From: Lachnospiraceae bacterium UBA7196
Lineage (GTDB): Bacteria; Bacillota; Clostridia; Lachnospirales; Lachnospiraceae
Direction of reading: 5' to 3'
Assembly (NCBI GenBank): GCA_002490835.1
Contig: DKUU01000014.1
Coordinates: forward strand, 1 to 64,000
Length of the DNA stretch: 64,000 bases
This document shows positions 27,461 through 35,710 of the stretch, in pieces. Under the pieces are notes generated by a model. The model saw only the letters and a list, made by a program, of their open reading frames with translations, did no database searches and had not been told where the DNA came from. Within the stretch, counting starts at the first letter, position 1; every line of letters starts with the position of its first letter. The position numbers and the translations under genes are program-made.

Positions 27461-29779
27461 ATGACAGGATTGGAGAAGGCTATGATTGAACTGACAAAGG
27501 GCGGCGCGTATCTGTTAAATGGGACGGAAGTCATTTTAGACGGCCCGGATGCGGCGGCGCAGATCAAAAATAAGACCGGAAAGGAAGTGCCGAAAGGCGA
27601 GGCGGCGAAAAATACCATTGCTTACGGCATTTTAGAAAAGCATAATACCTCCGGCAATATGGAAAAACTAAAGATAAAATTCGATAAGCTGACTTCCCAC
27701 GACATTACCTTTGTGGGGATCATTCAGACGGCCAGAGCTTCGGGACTGACCAAATTCCCGATCCCCTACGTGCTGACAAACTGCCATAATTCCCTGTGCG
27801 CGGTGGGCGGCACGATCAACGAGGACGATCATATGTTTGGGCTTACCTGCGCCAAGAAATACGGCGGCGTCTATGTGCCGCCCCATCAGGCGGTCATCCA
27901 CCAGTACGCGAGGGAGATGCTTGCGGGCGGCGGCAGGATGATCTTAGGCTCCGACTCCCATACCAGATACGGCGCGCTCGGCACGATGGCTATGGGCGAG
28001 GGCGGGCCGGAATTAGTCAAACAGCTCTTGTCGCAAACTTACGATATCAATATGCCCGGCGTGGTAGGCGTGTATCTGACGGGCGAGCCGGTAAAAGGCG
28101 TAGGTCCGCAGGACGTGGCCTTGGCGATCATCGGCGCGGTGTTTGCAAACGGCTATGTGAAAAATAAGGTGATGGAGTTTGTGGGGCCGGGCGTGTCGTC
28201 CCTGAGCGCGGATTTCCGCATTGGTATCGACGTAATGACGACCGAGACGACCTGTCTGTCCTCTATCTGGCGGACGGACGGGCAGATCAAAGAATTTTAT
28301 GAGATTCACGGAAGGGAAGATGAATATCAGGAGTTAAACCCGGGAGAGATCGCTTATTATGACGGTATGATCACAGTGGATCTTTCGAAGATTCGCCCGA
28401 TGATTGCCATGCCCTTCCATCCGAGCAACACCTACACGATCGACGAGGTGAACGCAAACTTAAAAGATATACTGCATGACGTGGAAGAGCGCGCGAAGGT
28501 GAGTCTGGACGGCGCGGTGCCTTATTCTTTACAGGAAAAAGTAGTGGGCGGTAAGTTCATGGTAGATCAGGGTATCATTGCGGGCTGCGCGGGCGGCGGT
28601 TTTGAGAACATCTGCGCGGCGGCGGACATCCTGCGCGGCTCCTATATCGGATCGGACGGCTTTTCTTTAAGCGTCTATCCGGCATCCATGCCTGTGTACA
28701 TGGAATTGATCAAGAATGGCTGTGCGGCGGCGATCTTGGAGACGGGCGCGGTGTTAAAGACCGCTTTCTGCGGCCCCTGCTTCGGCGCGGGCGACACGCC
28801 GGCAAACAACGCTTTCAGTATCAGGCATTCCACCAGAAACTTCCCCAACAGGGAAGGGTCCAAGCTGCAAAACGGCCAGATCTCGTCCGTGGCGCTGATG
28901 GATGCGCGTTCCATCGCGGCCACGGCGGCGAACAAGGGGGTGCTCACGCCGGCTACCGACTTCGACGGGGAGATTGGAAAATATCAGTATCATTTTGACG
29001 CTGACATTTATAAAAACCGTGTCTTCGATTCCAAGGGCGCGGCGGATGAAACTGTGGAAATACAGTTTGGTCCGAATATCAAGGACTGGCCTGCTATGGG
29101 TGCCCTGCCGGAGAATCTGGTGCTGCGTGTGGTTTCGGAGATTCACGATCCCGTCACCACGACGGACGAGCTGATCCCTTCCGGGGAGACTTCTTCCTAC
29201 CGCTCGAACCCGCTGGGACTTGCTGAGTTTACGCTCTCCAGAAAAGACCCTGAATACGTGGGCAGGGCGAAGGATATCCAAAAAGCGGAGACGGCCAGAA
29301 TGGCGGGCGAACATCCCTGTCAGGCGCATCCGGACGTGAAACCGGTGATGGGTGTGGTGAAGCAGACCTTTGCGGACGCGTCCCACGAAAATACAGGCTT
29401 TGGTTCCACGATCTTTGCGGTGAAGCCGGGCGACGGTTCCGCCAGAGAGCAGGCCGCGAGCTGTCAGAAGGTGCTGGGCGGCTGGGCGAACATCGCCAAC
29501 GAGTACGCGACCAAGCGCTATCGTTCCAACCTGATCAACTGGGGGATGCTGCCCTTCGTGATCGGGGCGGGAGAGCTGCCTTTTAAAAATCTGGACTACC
29601 TCTTTTTCCCCGGCATCCGCAGGGCGGTCGAGGAGAAGGCGGAGACGATCGAGGCTTACCGCGTGTCCGTGGAGGAAGGGAAACTGATTCCCTTCACGAT
29701 GACGCTGGGAGAGCTGACGGACGAGGAGAGACAGATTATCTTAAAAGGCTGTCTCATCAACTATAACAGAGTAAATTGA
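27461..29779 (+). CDS. Aconitase-family hydratase (YbhJ-like)
   Basis: 772 residues (765 if the ATG at 27482 is used; GGAGAAGG sits only two bases before it, while the ATG at 27461 has no clear RBS). The aconitase fold is clear: SDSHTRYGALGTMAMGEGG near the N-terminal third, and three cysteines placed like the iron-sulfur ligands of aconitase (Cys376 in AGCAGGG; Cys437 and Cys440 in CGPC, numbered from 27461). The sequence is unlike citrate-cycle AcnA or AcnB and resembles the shorter YbhJ group, whose substrate is unsettled. No other citrate-cycle gene is adjacent. Confidence 0.8.
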   Translation: MTGLEKAMIELTKGGAYLLNGTEVILDGPDAAAQIKNKTGKEVPKGEAAKNTIAYGILEKHNTSGNMEKLKIKFDKLTSHDITFVGIIQTARASGLTKFPIPYVLTNCHNSLCAVGGTINEDDHMFGLTCAKKYGGVYVPPHQAVIHQYAREMLAGGGRMILGSDSHTRYGALGTMAMGEGGPELVKQLLSQTYDINMPGVVGVYLTGEPVKGVGPQDVALAIIGAVFANGYVKNKVMEFVGPGVSSLSADFRIGIDVMTTETTCLSSIWRTDGQIKEFYEIHGREDEYQELNPGEIAYYDGMITVDLSKIRPMIAMPFHPSNTYTIDEVNANLKDILHDVEERAKVSLDGAVPYSLQEKVVGGKFMVDQGIIAGCAGGGFENICAAADILRGSYIGSDGFSLSVYPASMPVYMELIKNGCAAAILETGAVLKTAFCGPCFGAGDTPANNAFSIRHSTRNFPNREGSKLQNGQISSVALMDARSIAATAANKGVLTPATDFDGEIGKYQYHFDADIYKNRVFDSKGAADETVEIQFGPNIKDWPAMGALPENLVLRVVSEIHDPVTTTDELIPSGETSSYRSNPLGLAEFTLSRKDPEYVGRAKDIQKAETARMAGEHPCQAHPDVKPVMGVVKQTFADASHENTGFGSTIFAVKPGDGSAREQAASCQKVLGGWANIANEYATKRYRSNLINWGMLPFVIGAGELPFKNLDYLFFPGIRRAVEEKAETIEAYRVSVEEGKLIPFTMTLGELTDEERQIILKGCLINYNRVN

Positions 29780-29843
29780 CTGGATAAGTCAGTTTGGAAT
29801 AAAGTGATAAAGAAATAAAGGGAAGAACAAGTATTGGGGAGCT

Positions 29844-30836
29844 ATGTCTAATGGGGTAGGAAAAGAGCCGGGAAGCGTCTTACGGCATACAGGGCTGGCG
29901 GTGATCGGTCTTGCTGTCGTGGCGGCGTTTGTGTATTTGGCGTTTCTGGGCATGACACAGCAAAATAGCGATGCGGATACAGCGCAGCAGGAGGCCGGGG
30001 CGGAGGATGCCGCAGCTTCTATTGCGCTGCCGGAGCTTGGGCTGACGCAGGAAGAGCCGGAGGTGGATTCTTCCAAGGAAATCGTAAAAGATGTGCTTTT
30101 AAGCAACGTGCCAAAGGCGGATTACAGCTTTTCTTTTAACGGAAAGCTCAGTGATGCGACTGTGGTGATAAGGGAGGGCGACGTCAACCATTTCAATGAG
30201 GGGACCTATCCTGATCAGACGGAAGATGTGCCGCCCCTGTTTACGGAGGGGATGGAAGGCGATGCGATCTATCTGGATGGCAGCTATGGCGTGGAGCTTC
30301 TGGGGGTGGATGCGCTTTCGGATTCCTATACCATATCTTTCTGGTTTCGGGCGGACGAGCTGCGCGACTGGTCGCCTTTTTTACTGATTGGTTCTCATCT
30401 GCTGGATGTGGGGGGAAGTCAGAGCTTTCTCTCTTTTAATAAGAAGACGACGGAGGAGGGAACGCAGGTCGTACCGGTCTTTAATACCATCGACGCGGCC
30501 TTTGGCAATTCCTGTGAGGTACGCCCTTCCATGGAAGATAAGAGGTGCATCTCGTTGAATGTCTGGAACTATATCACGATCTGTGTGAATGCTGACCAGA
30601 GATCGGAAGAGGATCCAAACAAGGTGATGGGGTATCTATATCTAAACAGTGAGATGATCGGTTCCGGACTGGTCTCTAAACTGCATCTGGATCCTGAGAG
30701 TGTGAACGCCTATTTGGGGATTAACTGTTTTGACGAGTTGTTTCGTGCCAGCTATGACGAGATCCATATCTGGAATCACGTGCTGGACGAGAGTCAGATT
30801 AGCAGTATGTATACCGCATACATACAGACGGGTTAA
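29844..30836 (+). CDS. Membrane-anchored LamG/concanavalin-like lectin-fold protein
   Basis: 330 residues. A single transmembrane segment at about 15-38 is followed by an acidic, low-complexity stalk and a LamG-like jelly-roll domain (about 85-325). Family features seen are DAIYLDGSYGVELLGVDAL, YTISFWFRAD, a later NVWNYITICVN strand and YDEIHIWNHVLDESQI near the C-terminus. It should display a carbohydrate- or protein-binding domain outside the cell. No catalytic residues were recognised and no obvious partner is adjacent. Confidence 0.75.
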   Translation: MSNGVGKEPGSVLRHTGLAVIGLAVVAAFVYLAFLGMTQQNSDADTAQQEAGAEDAAASIALPELGLTQEEPEVDSSKEIVKDVLLSNVPKADYSFSFNGKLSDATVVIREGDVNHFNEGTYPDQTEDVPPLFTEGMEGDAIYLDGSYGVELLGVDALSDSYTISFWFRADELRDWSPFLLIGSHLLDVGGSQSFLSFNKKTTEEGTQVVPVFNTIDAAFGNSCEVRPSMEDKRCISLNVWNYITICVNADQRSEEDPNKVMGYLYLNSEMIGSGLVSKLHLDPESVNAYLGINCFDELFRASYDEIHIWNHVLDESQISSMYTAYIQTG

Positions 30837-30930
30837 GAAATGGAAAAAATGTCCGATATATAGAGTACAGGGAAGAAGGTTCATGGCCAGAATCATTCTT
30901 TTCTGAAATCTGTATGATGTTGAGACCAGG

Positions 30931-30979
30931 GACGGTGTTTTTAGGGAAAAGGAATTTCCGTAAAGATGCCGTCTTTTTC
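30931..30979 (+). terminator. Terminator-like hairpin
   Basis: GACGG (30931-30935) pairs with CCGTC (30969-30973) around an inner GGAAA/TTTCC hairpin, followed by TTTTT. The rest of the 246-base gap shows nothing else. Confidence 0.5.
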
Positions 30980-31082
30980 TATGCCGGGCGTCAGGGAAGA
31001 CGCTGTCTGGTGCATGGGCGGGCGTGGGAGGGGGTCAACAGGAGAATAAGGAGTAAATAACGCTTCGGAAAAGGAGGTAACA

Positions 31083-32141
31083 TTGATTATTAATTCCGGC
31101 ACCATAGGGATGCAGTCTACCAGAGCCTACCGTTCGGTTACAAAGATCGGCACGCGGAGCGTGCAGGGTACTTTTGCAGGCGGTATGGGCGGACTGGATT
31201 CGCTTTTTGAGGGGCAGTCCGGCGCTGGAGAAAAGACTGCGGAAGAAGACGGCAATCAGGCAAAGCTGTCCGATCTTTCCACACATATGCAGAATACCAC
31301 GGGAGCATGGAAGATCTCTACGAGAAACGACGAGAGGGAAGTCATGCGAAATATCAAGCAGCAATGCGTGGATTTTCTGCTGGAGCTTTTGTTTCATTTT
31401 CGCGGAAAACGAAGCGCTTCCGATTACCTTGGCGGTGGCGGCGGCAGTACGATGTACGCGGTGAACGGCCTGCAGGTCCGGCGCTATCACAGTGAGGAGG
31501 AGCAAACGACCTTTTCCACGCAGGGCGTGGTAAAAACCGCGGACGGCAGGGAACTTTCGTTTAATCTGGAGTTTGGTATGAGCCGCAGTTTTCAGGAGTA
31601 TTACGAGGAGAACTATGTCACTTCCGTCAAGACCTTCCGCGATCCGCTGGTGATCAATCTGGACAGCAATATCGCCAAGGTCTCCGACCAGAAATTCTTT
31701 TTTGACTTAGACTGCGACGGCACGAAGGAAGAGATTTCCAGCCTACAGGCAGGCAGCGGATTTCTGGCGCTTGACTTAAACGGAGACGGACAGATCAACG
31801 ACGGCAGCGAGCTGTTCGGCACAAAGAGCGGCGACGGTTTTCGGGATCTTGCCCGCTATGACGCGGACGGCAACGGTTGGATCGACGAGGCGGATCCCAT
31901 TTGGGAAAAGCTTCTCATCTGGACGAAGGACGAGGATGGAAAGGATAAACTCTATCATCTCTCCAATCTGGGAGTGGGCGCCATCGGCCTCTCACGGGTA
32001 GGAACGCAGTTTTCCTTAAATTCCGCGAAGACGAATGAAGCCAATGCCATGATTCGTAATACAGGTATCTTCCTGTACGAAAACGGTACGGTGTCCACGA
32101 TTCAGCATGTGGATATGGCGACTTATTCAAAGAACGCATGA
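31083..32141 (+). CDS. Calcium-loop (EF-hand/dockerin-like) protein of unknown function
   Basis: 352 residues starting at TTG, chosen because AGGAGGT precedes it at correct spacing. No signal peptide or membrane segment. The C-terminal third is rich in Asp/Asn/Gly loops: DLDCDGTKEE, DLNGDGQINDGSELFG and DADGNGWIDEADPIW, which look like EF-hand calcium sites. The N-terminus (IINSGTIGMQSTRAYRS) resembles that of proteins in this group of bacteria that start with a short Ser/Gly segment and lack classical export signals. Function unknown; calcium binding is an inference from the loops. Confidence 0.7.
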   Translation: MIINSGTIGMQSTRAYRSVTKIGTRSVQGTFAGGMGGLDSLFEGQSGAGEKTAEEDGNQAKLSDLSTHMQNTTGAWKISTRNDEREVMRNIKQQCVDFLLELLFHFRGKRSASDYLGGGGGSTMYAVNGLQVRRYHSEEEQTTFSTQGVVKTADGRELSFNLEFGMSRSFQEYYEENYVTSVKTFRDPLVINLDSNIAKVSDQKFFFDLDCDGTKEEISSLQAGSGFLALDLNGDGQINDGSELFGTKSGDGFRDLARYDADGNGWIDEADPIWEKLLIWTKDEDGKDKLYHLSNLGVGAIGLSRVGTQFSLNSAKTNEANAMIRNTGIFLYENGTVSTIQHVDMATYSKNA

Positions 32142-32188
32142 GAAGCATGAAGCCTCATGCAGGAGAATGCTGAAAAGAAGCATTCTCC
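32136..32188. repeat. Two hairpins directly after the calcium-loop gene
   Basis: GCATGA/TCATGC (32136-32160) overlaps the stop codon. It is followed by a perfect 10-bp hairpin, GGAGAATGCT (32162-32171) with AGCATTCTCC (32179-32188) and a 7-base loop. No T tract follows. A near-identical arm pair occurs at 37365-37393. Confidence 0.6.
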
Positions 32189-32195
32189 GCAAAAT

Positions 32196-32224
32196 GTATA
32201 AATGCAAAGACAACCGCATAGACA
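32196..32224 (+). promoter_or_regulatory. Possible sigma-E-like promoter of the SpoIID-like gene
   Basis: GTATAAA (32196-32202), 14 bases, then CATAGACA (32217-32224). The -10 resembles the sporulation sigma-E consensus CATACAHT at the correct spacing; the -35 only shares the ATA core. Weak but consistent with a sporulation gene downstream. Confidence 0.3.
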
Positions 32225-32244
32225 TAGACTATGTGGGGTGTCGC

Positions 32245-32895
32245 ATGAAAAACAATGGAATCGTCTCAAAAAAATCAAACAGGAGGGATGCGCTGAGCTT
32301 CCTTCTGTTTGTTTTTTTGCTGCCCTATGTCTGCGCTTGTCTCTGGGGACACGTGGGAGAACAGACAGCCAAACTGAAGGAGGAAGGAAAGAAAGGACAG
32401 CAGGATGTCCGCATGGTGGAGGCGGCGCTTTCGTGGGGCGTGTGGGAGCTTCCCATGGAGGAATATCTGACCTATCTGCTTTTTCTGGTCGTGCCAAAGG
32501 AAAGCGGGGAGGAGGCGTTAAAGGCGCAGGCAGTACTTCTGCGGACGGAACTTGCAGCCCGCTATACGGAGCAGGAGGATAAGGTTATTTTTCTGGAGGC
32601 GGAGGAGCTTTCGCAGTTTTACGGCGGGTACAAGGACGCTGAGGAACTTGCGGCATACAGGCGGGCGGTGACGGCTACCGCGGGGACGATCCTGACTTGT
32701 GGGGGCGAACCGGTAAGGGCGTCGTCCCTTCGTCTGACGGAAGAGGGGGAGAAGTCGTTTTATTATGTGGCTGCCGGAGGACAGGATTTTGTTATGGATC
32801 TAAAGGAGGCGGAAAGACTGGCGCAGGCGGGAAAAAGCTGGAAGGAAATCCTTGCATATTTCTTTTTTGAAACAGAATTAGCAAATTTTGAATAA
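32245..32895 (+). CDS. SpoIID-domain-like protein, short and degenerate
   Basis: About 216 residues from the ATG following GGGGTG. After a transmembrane segment (about 17-36), the segment MEEYLTYLLFLVVPKESGEEALKAQAVLLRTEL follows the SpoIID pattern in which a sidechain-rich LEEY motif precedes EALKAQA-A-RT; AVTATAGTILTCGGEPV also matches. The usual acidic residue of the xSEMP motif is not present here (LVVPKE), and the protein is shorter than typical SpoIID (about 330-340). SpoIID cleaves glycan during forespore engulfment; this copy may be inactive or a distant paralogue. It lies just before a SpoIIQ-like gene, as in Clostridia. Confidence 0.6.
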   Translation: MKNNGIVSKKSNRRDALSFLLFVFLLPYVCACLWGHVGEQTAKLKEEGKKGQQDVRMVEAALSWGVWELPMEEYLTYLLFLVVPKESGEEALKAQAVLLRTELAARYTEQEDKVIFLEAEELSQFYGGYKDAEELAAYRRAVTATAGTILTCGGEPVRASSLRLTEEGEKSFYYVAAGGQDFVMDLKEAERLAQAGKSWKEILAYFFFETELANFE

Positions 32896-32918
32896 AGCGG
32901 AAAAAAAGGGTAAAACTA
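32890..32918 (+). promoter_or_regulatory. Possible sigma-F-like promoter of the SpoIIQ-like gene
   Basis: GAATA (32890-32894), 14 bases, then GGTAAAACTA (32909-32918), which fits the forespore sigma-F -10 pattern GGNNANAHTR. spoIIQ is sigma-F dependent in B. subtilis. The spacing is at the short end, so this is tentative. Confidence 0.35.
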
Positions 32919-33000
32919 TCACCATGAAACCCGGAGGATCAAAAAACCCGTCAGGTATCGGGCAAAACAGATGCCGGGAAAAAAACAGGAGGCGAGTTTC

Positions 33001-34002
33001 ATGGCGAGAAGGAACAGAAATAATATCGGAAAAGAGAGGATCATTATGATGGCGTCCGCGGTGTTTGTTTTGACAGCGCTGACGGTTACCGGCCTTTATG
33101 TGAGAACTAACAACCGCGCAGAGCGGGAGGATTATGTGGTGGATTTCGAAACACTTGAGCAAAGCAGCGCGGAGCTTGCGGAGAACATGGTTTCGGGAGA
33201 GGAACTGGACACGCTTTTTGCGGAAGTCGGTACCGACGATCTGGATTATGATCCCAGTTTTCAGGAAGCAAATTCCCTGCATGTTGAGAATACGGAAATT
33301 GCGGGAAAGGCAGACCAGAAAAAGAATGCCGGCGGGGAAAATGAAAAACGCAGCGCAGACGACGTAAAGACGATCAGCGAAGCGATAGAAGAAGCGGAAA
33401 AAGCGGAGGATAAGAAGAGGGAGGAACAGGCAAAGAAAGACAATCCCGTAAAGGATTCCAAAGAGGAAAAGAAGGAAGGCGAGGGCGCTGTACAACAGGA
33501 AGGAATGTTTGACGAGACGGTGGATACTGTTATGAGCGGCGAAGTGGAGACCGAAGGCATCTCTACTACGGTGCAGCCGGAGCTTAGTTTTGGCGAGGAG
33601 GATAACCTTGTGTGGCCCATCGTCGGCGACGTGCTGATCAACTACAGCATGGACAAGACCATTTACTTCCCGACGCTGGATCAGTATAAATATAATCCCG
33701 CTATTGTGATCGCTGCGACGCAGGGCGAGAGCATCGGCGCGGCGGCAAACGGGCGCGTAAACTCTGTCAGTTATGACCGCGCGACGGGCAATACGGTGGT
33801 GATGGATCTGGGAAACGGCTATGAGCTGACTTACGGGCAGCTTGAAAATATCACCGTGTCGGAGGGCAGTTATGTGAATGTCGGCGATCCGATCGGAACG
33901 GTGGCGGTACCCACGAAATACTACAATCTGGAGGGGGCGAATGTTTATTTCAAGCTGACGAAGGATGGGGAGCCGATTAATCCGCTGACGAAATTAAAAT
34001 AA
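33001..34002 (+). CDS. spoIIQ: SpoIIQ-like membrane protein with inactive M23 (LytM) domain
   Basis: About 333 residues; the ATG follows AGGAGGCG. One transmembrane segment (about 15-37), then a long acidic/lysine-rich linker and an M23-type domain (about 200-333). The zinc ligands of active LytM enzymes are missing: the HxxxD position reads YNPAI and the final HxH reads VYFK. SpoIIQ, the forespore half of the channel across the engulfing membranes, also has a degenerate LytM domain in bacilli. Position next to a SpoIID-like gene supports the call. A catalytically dead EnvC-like activator is the alternative. Confidence 0.65.
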   Translation: MARRNRNNIGKERIIMMASAVFVLTALTVTGLYVRTNNRAEREDYVVDFETLEQSSAELAENMVSGEELDTLFAEVGTDDLDYDPSFQEANSLHVENTEIAGKADQKKNAGGENEKRSADDVKTISEAIEEAEKAEDKKREEQAKKDNPVKDSKEEKKEGEGAVQQEGMFDETVDTVMSGEVETEGISTTVQPELSFGEEDNLVWPIVGDVLINYSMDKTIYFPTLDQYKYNPAIVIAATQGESIGAAANGRVNSVSYDRATGNTVVMDLGNGYELTYGQLENITVSEGSYVNVGDPIGTVAVPTKYYNLEGANVYFKLTKDGEPINPLTKLK

Positions 34003-34023
34003 ACTAAAAGGGATAGATGATTC

Positions 34024-34322
34024 GGGAGTCAAAAGGTGACTGTCATAGGTTGAGATGGCAGATTGCACAAATAGCTCTCTTGCGTCTGGCTCCGTAAAAT
34101 GGATTTTCTAAATATTCCGAATCTGCATAGCAGATTTTGGACGCAACCGCCCTTTACTCGCCATCCGGGCTCGTTACGGGCTTTCCGGGACATCCCTGTC
34201 CCGTAATTGCTGGATATTGAGCGGAATATTAAGAAAATCTCATTCCACGGCGCAAAGACAGCTGCGTGAACTATTTGTGCAATCTGCCATGCTTAGAATA
34301 TGGGGATACCTTTTGACACCCC
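34024..34322. repeat. Long imperfect inverted-repeat element
   Basis: About 300 bases that fold on themselves. The outer arms share GTCAAAAGGT / ACCTTTTGAC; a perfect stretch ATGGCAGATTGCACAAATAG pairs with its complement at 34271-34290; further in, GATTTTCT-AATATTCCG pairs with CGGAATATT-AGAAAATC. The central part has two local hairpins (AATCTGC/GCAGATT and CGGGAC/GTCCCG). There is no open reading frame of note. It fills most of the 427-base gap between the SpoIIQ-like gene and the amidohydrolase. It could be a MITE-like insertion or a structured RNA. Confidence 0.7.
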
Positions 34323-34429
34323 AATCCTATACTGAGAAGAGATTTGAGATTATATGAGCGAAAAAGCAATGATTATCAAATTTAGGAATAAATAAACGGT
34401 TATTCAAATTTGTTTCAAGTCAGAAGGGT

Positions 34430-35608
34430 ATGCTTGAGATGGTTATAGTACATGGGAATATTAAGACAATGGCGGGAGCGGATTTCCCGGATGGATATAT
34501 AGAGATTGCGGACGGAAAGATTGCTGCGGTCGGCGGCATGGAGAACTGCCCGCAAGACGGATTTAAAAATAGCTGCGGCGCAGGCGGCGAGATTTTGGAC
34601 GTACAGGGCGCGTTCGTGATGCCGGGCATCGTGGAGGCGCACTGTCACATGGGTATCACGGAGGAGAAAAAGGGGATGGAGGGGGACGACTGCAATGAGA
34701 CGGTCGACCCGATCACCCCGCAGCTTCGTGCGATTGATGCGATCAACCCTATGGACGCGGCTTTTAACGACGCGCTGGCAGCAGGCATCACCTCCGCAAT
34801 GGTCGGTCCCGGCAGTTCCAATGTCGTGGGTGGGCAGTTCGCCTTTATCAAGACGCACGGGCGCTGTATCGATCATATGATCGTGAAGGCGCCCGCGGCT
34901 ATGAAGGTGGCTTTTGGGGAAAATCCAAAGGTGAATTATTCCGGACAGGGCAAGTCTCCTTCTACCCGTATGGCGATTGCCGCTATGCTCAGGGAAGAAC
35001 TGACAAAGGCGAAGAACTATCGGGAAAAGCGGGAAAAAAACAGTGACGAACCGGCGGATTTTCGCTACGAGTGCTGGCTCCCTGTTCTGCGTGGAGAAAT
35101 CCCCCTAAAGGCGCATGCGCATCGTGCTGATGATATTTTGACGGCTGTGCGTATTGCAAAAGAGTTTGGCCTGCGGATGACGCTAGATCACTGCAGTGAG
35201 GGGCACCTGATCATGGACGAGCTGAAAGAGGCGGGTTTCCCGGCAATCGTGGGGCCGGATATGGCCAGCCGCAACAAGATCGAGGTGCAGAATATGGCTT
35301 TTAAGACAGCGGGACTTTTGGCGGGGCGGGGGATATTGACAGCGATCACCACCGATCATCCGGTCTCCAAGATTCAATTTCTGCCGATCTGCGCAGGACT
35401 GGCGGTAAAGTCCGGTATGGATTTTGAGGAAGGCCTGCGTGCGATCACGATCAACGCGGCAAAGATTTGCGGCGTGGATGAGCGGGTGGGCAGTCTGGAA
35501 GCGGGAAAGGATGCCGATATCGCCGTATTTTCAGGCAATCCCATGGAAGTATCCACACAGACCCTCTATACGATCTTAGATGGAAATATCGTGTATCGAA
35601 AGAAGTAA
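34430..35608 (+). CDS. Amidohydrolase (imidazolonepropionase-like)
   Basis: 392 residues of the metal-dependent amidohydrolase superfamily. Metal-binding motifs visible are HCHMG near residue 71, HAHRADD near residue 226, the LDHCSEGHL region, and TTDHP near residue 307. The C-terminal SLEAGKDADIAVFSGNP strand is standard for the family. No signal peptide, so cytosolic. The substrate cannot be told from sequence; neighbours give no pathway. The start follows AGAAGGG. Confidence 0.88.
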   Translation: MLEMVIVHGNIKTMAGADFPDGYIEIADGKIAAVGGMENCPQDGFKNSCGAGGEILDVQGAFVMPGIVEAHCHMGITEEKKGMEGDDCNETVDPITPQLRAIDAINPMDAAFNDALAAGITSAMVGPGSSNVVGGQFAFIKTHGRCIDHMIVKAPAAMKVAFGENPKVNYSGQGKSPSTRMAIAAMLREELTKAKNYREKREKNSDEPADFRYECWLPVLRGEIPLKAHAHRADDILTAVRIAKEFGLRMTLDHCSEGHLIMDELKEAGFPAIVGPDMASRNKIEVQNMAFKTAGLLAGRGILTAITTDHPVSKIQFLPICAGLAVKSGMDFEEGLRAITINAAKICGVDERVGSLEAGKDADIAVFSGNPMEVSTQTLYTILDGNIVYRKK

Positions 35609-35628
35609 GCGGCGCGGACAAAAAAACT

Positions 35629-35656
35629 TTGGCATGATGAAAAAATATGTTACAAT
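35629..35656 (+). promoter_or_regulatory. Promoter of the GH9-like lipoprotein gene
   Basis: TTGGCA (35629-35634), 16 bases, TACAAT (35651-35656). Confidence 0.6.
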
Positions 35657-35710
35657 GGATGAGATAGAGAGTTAGGAAGTCTGACAAAATTGGTTAATTA
35701 GGAAATCGCT

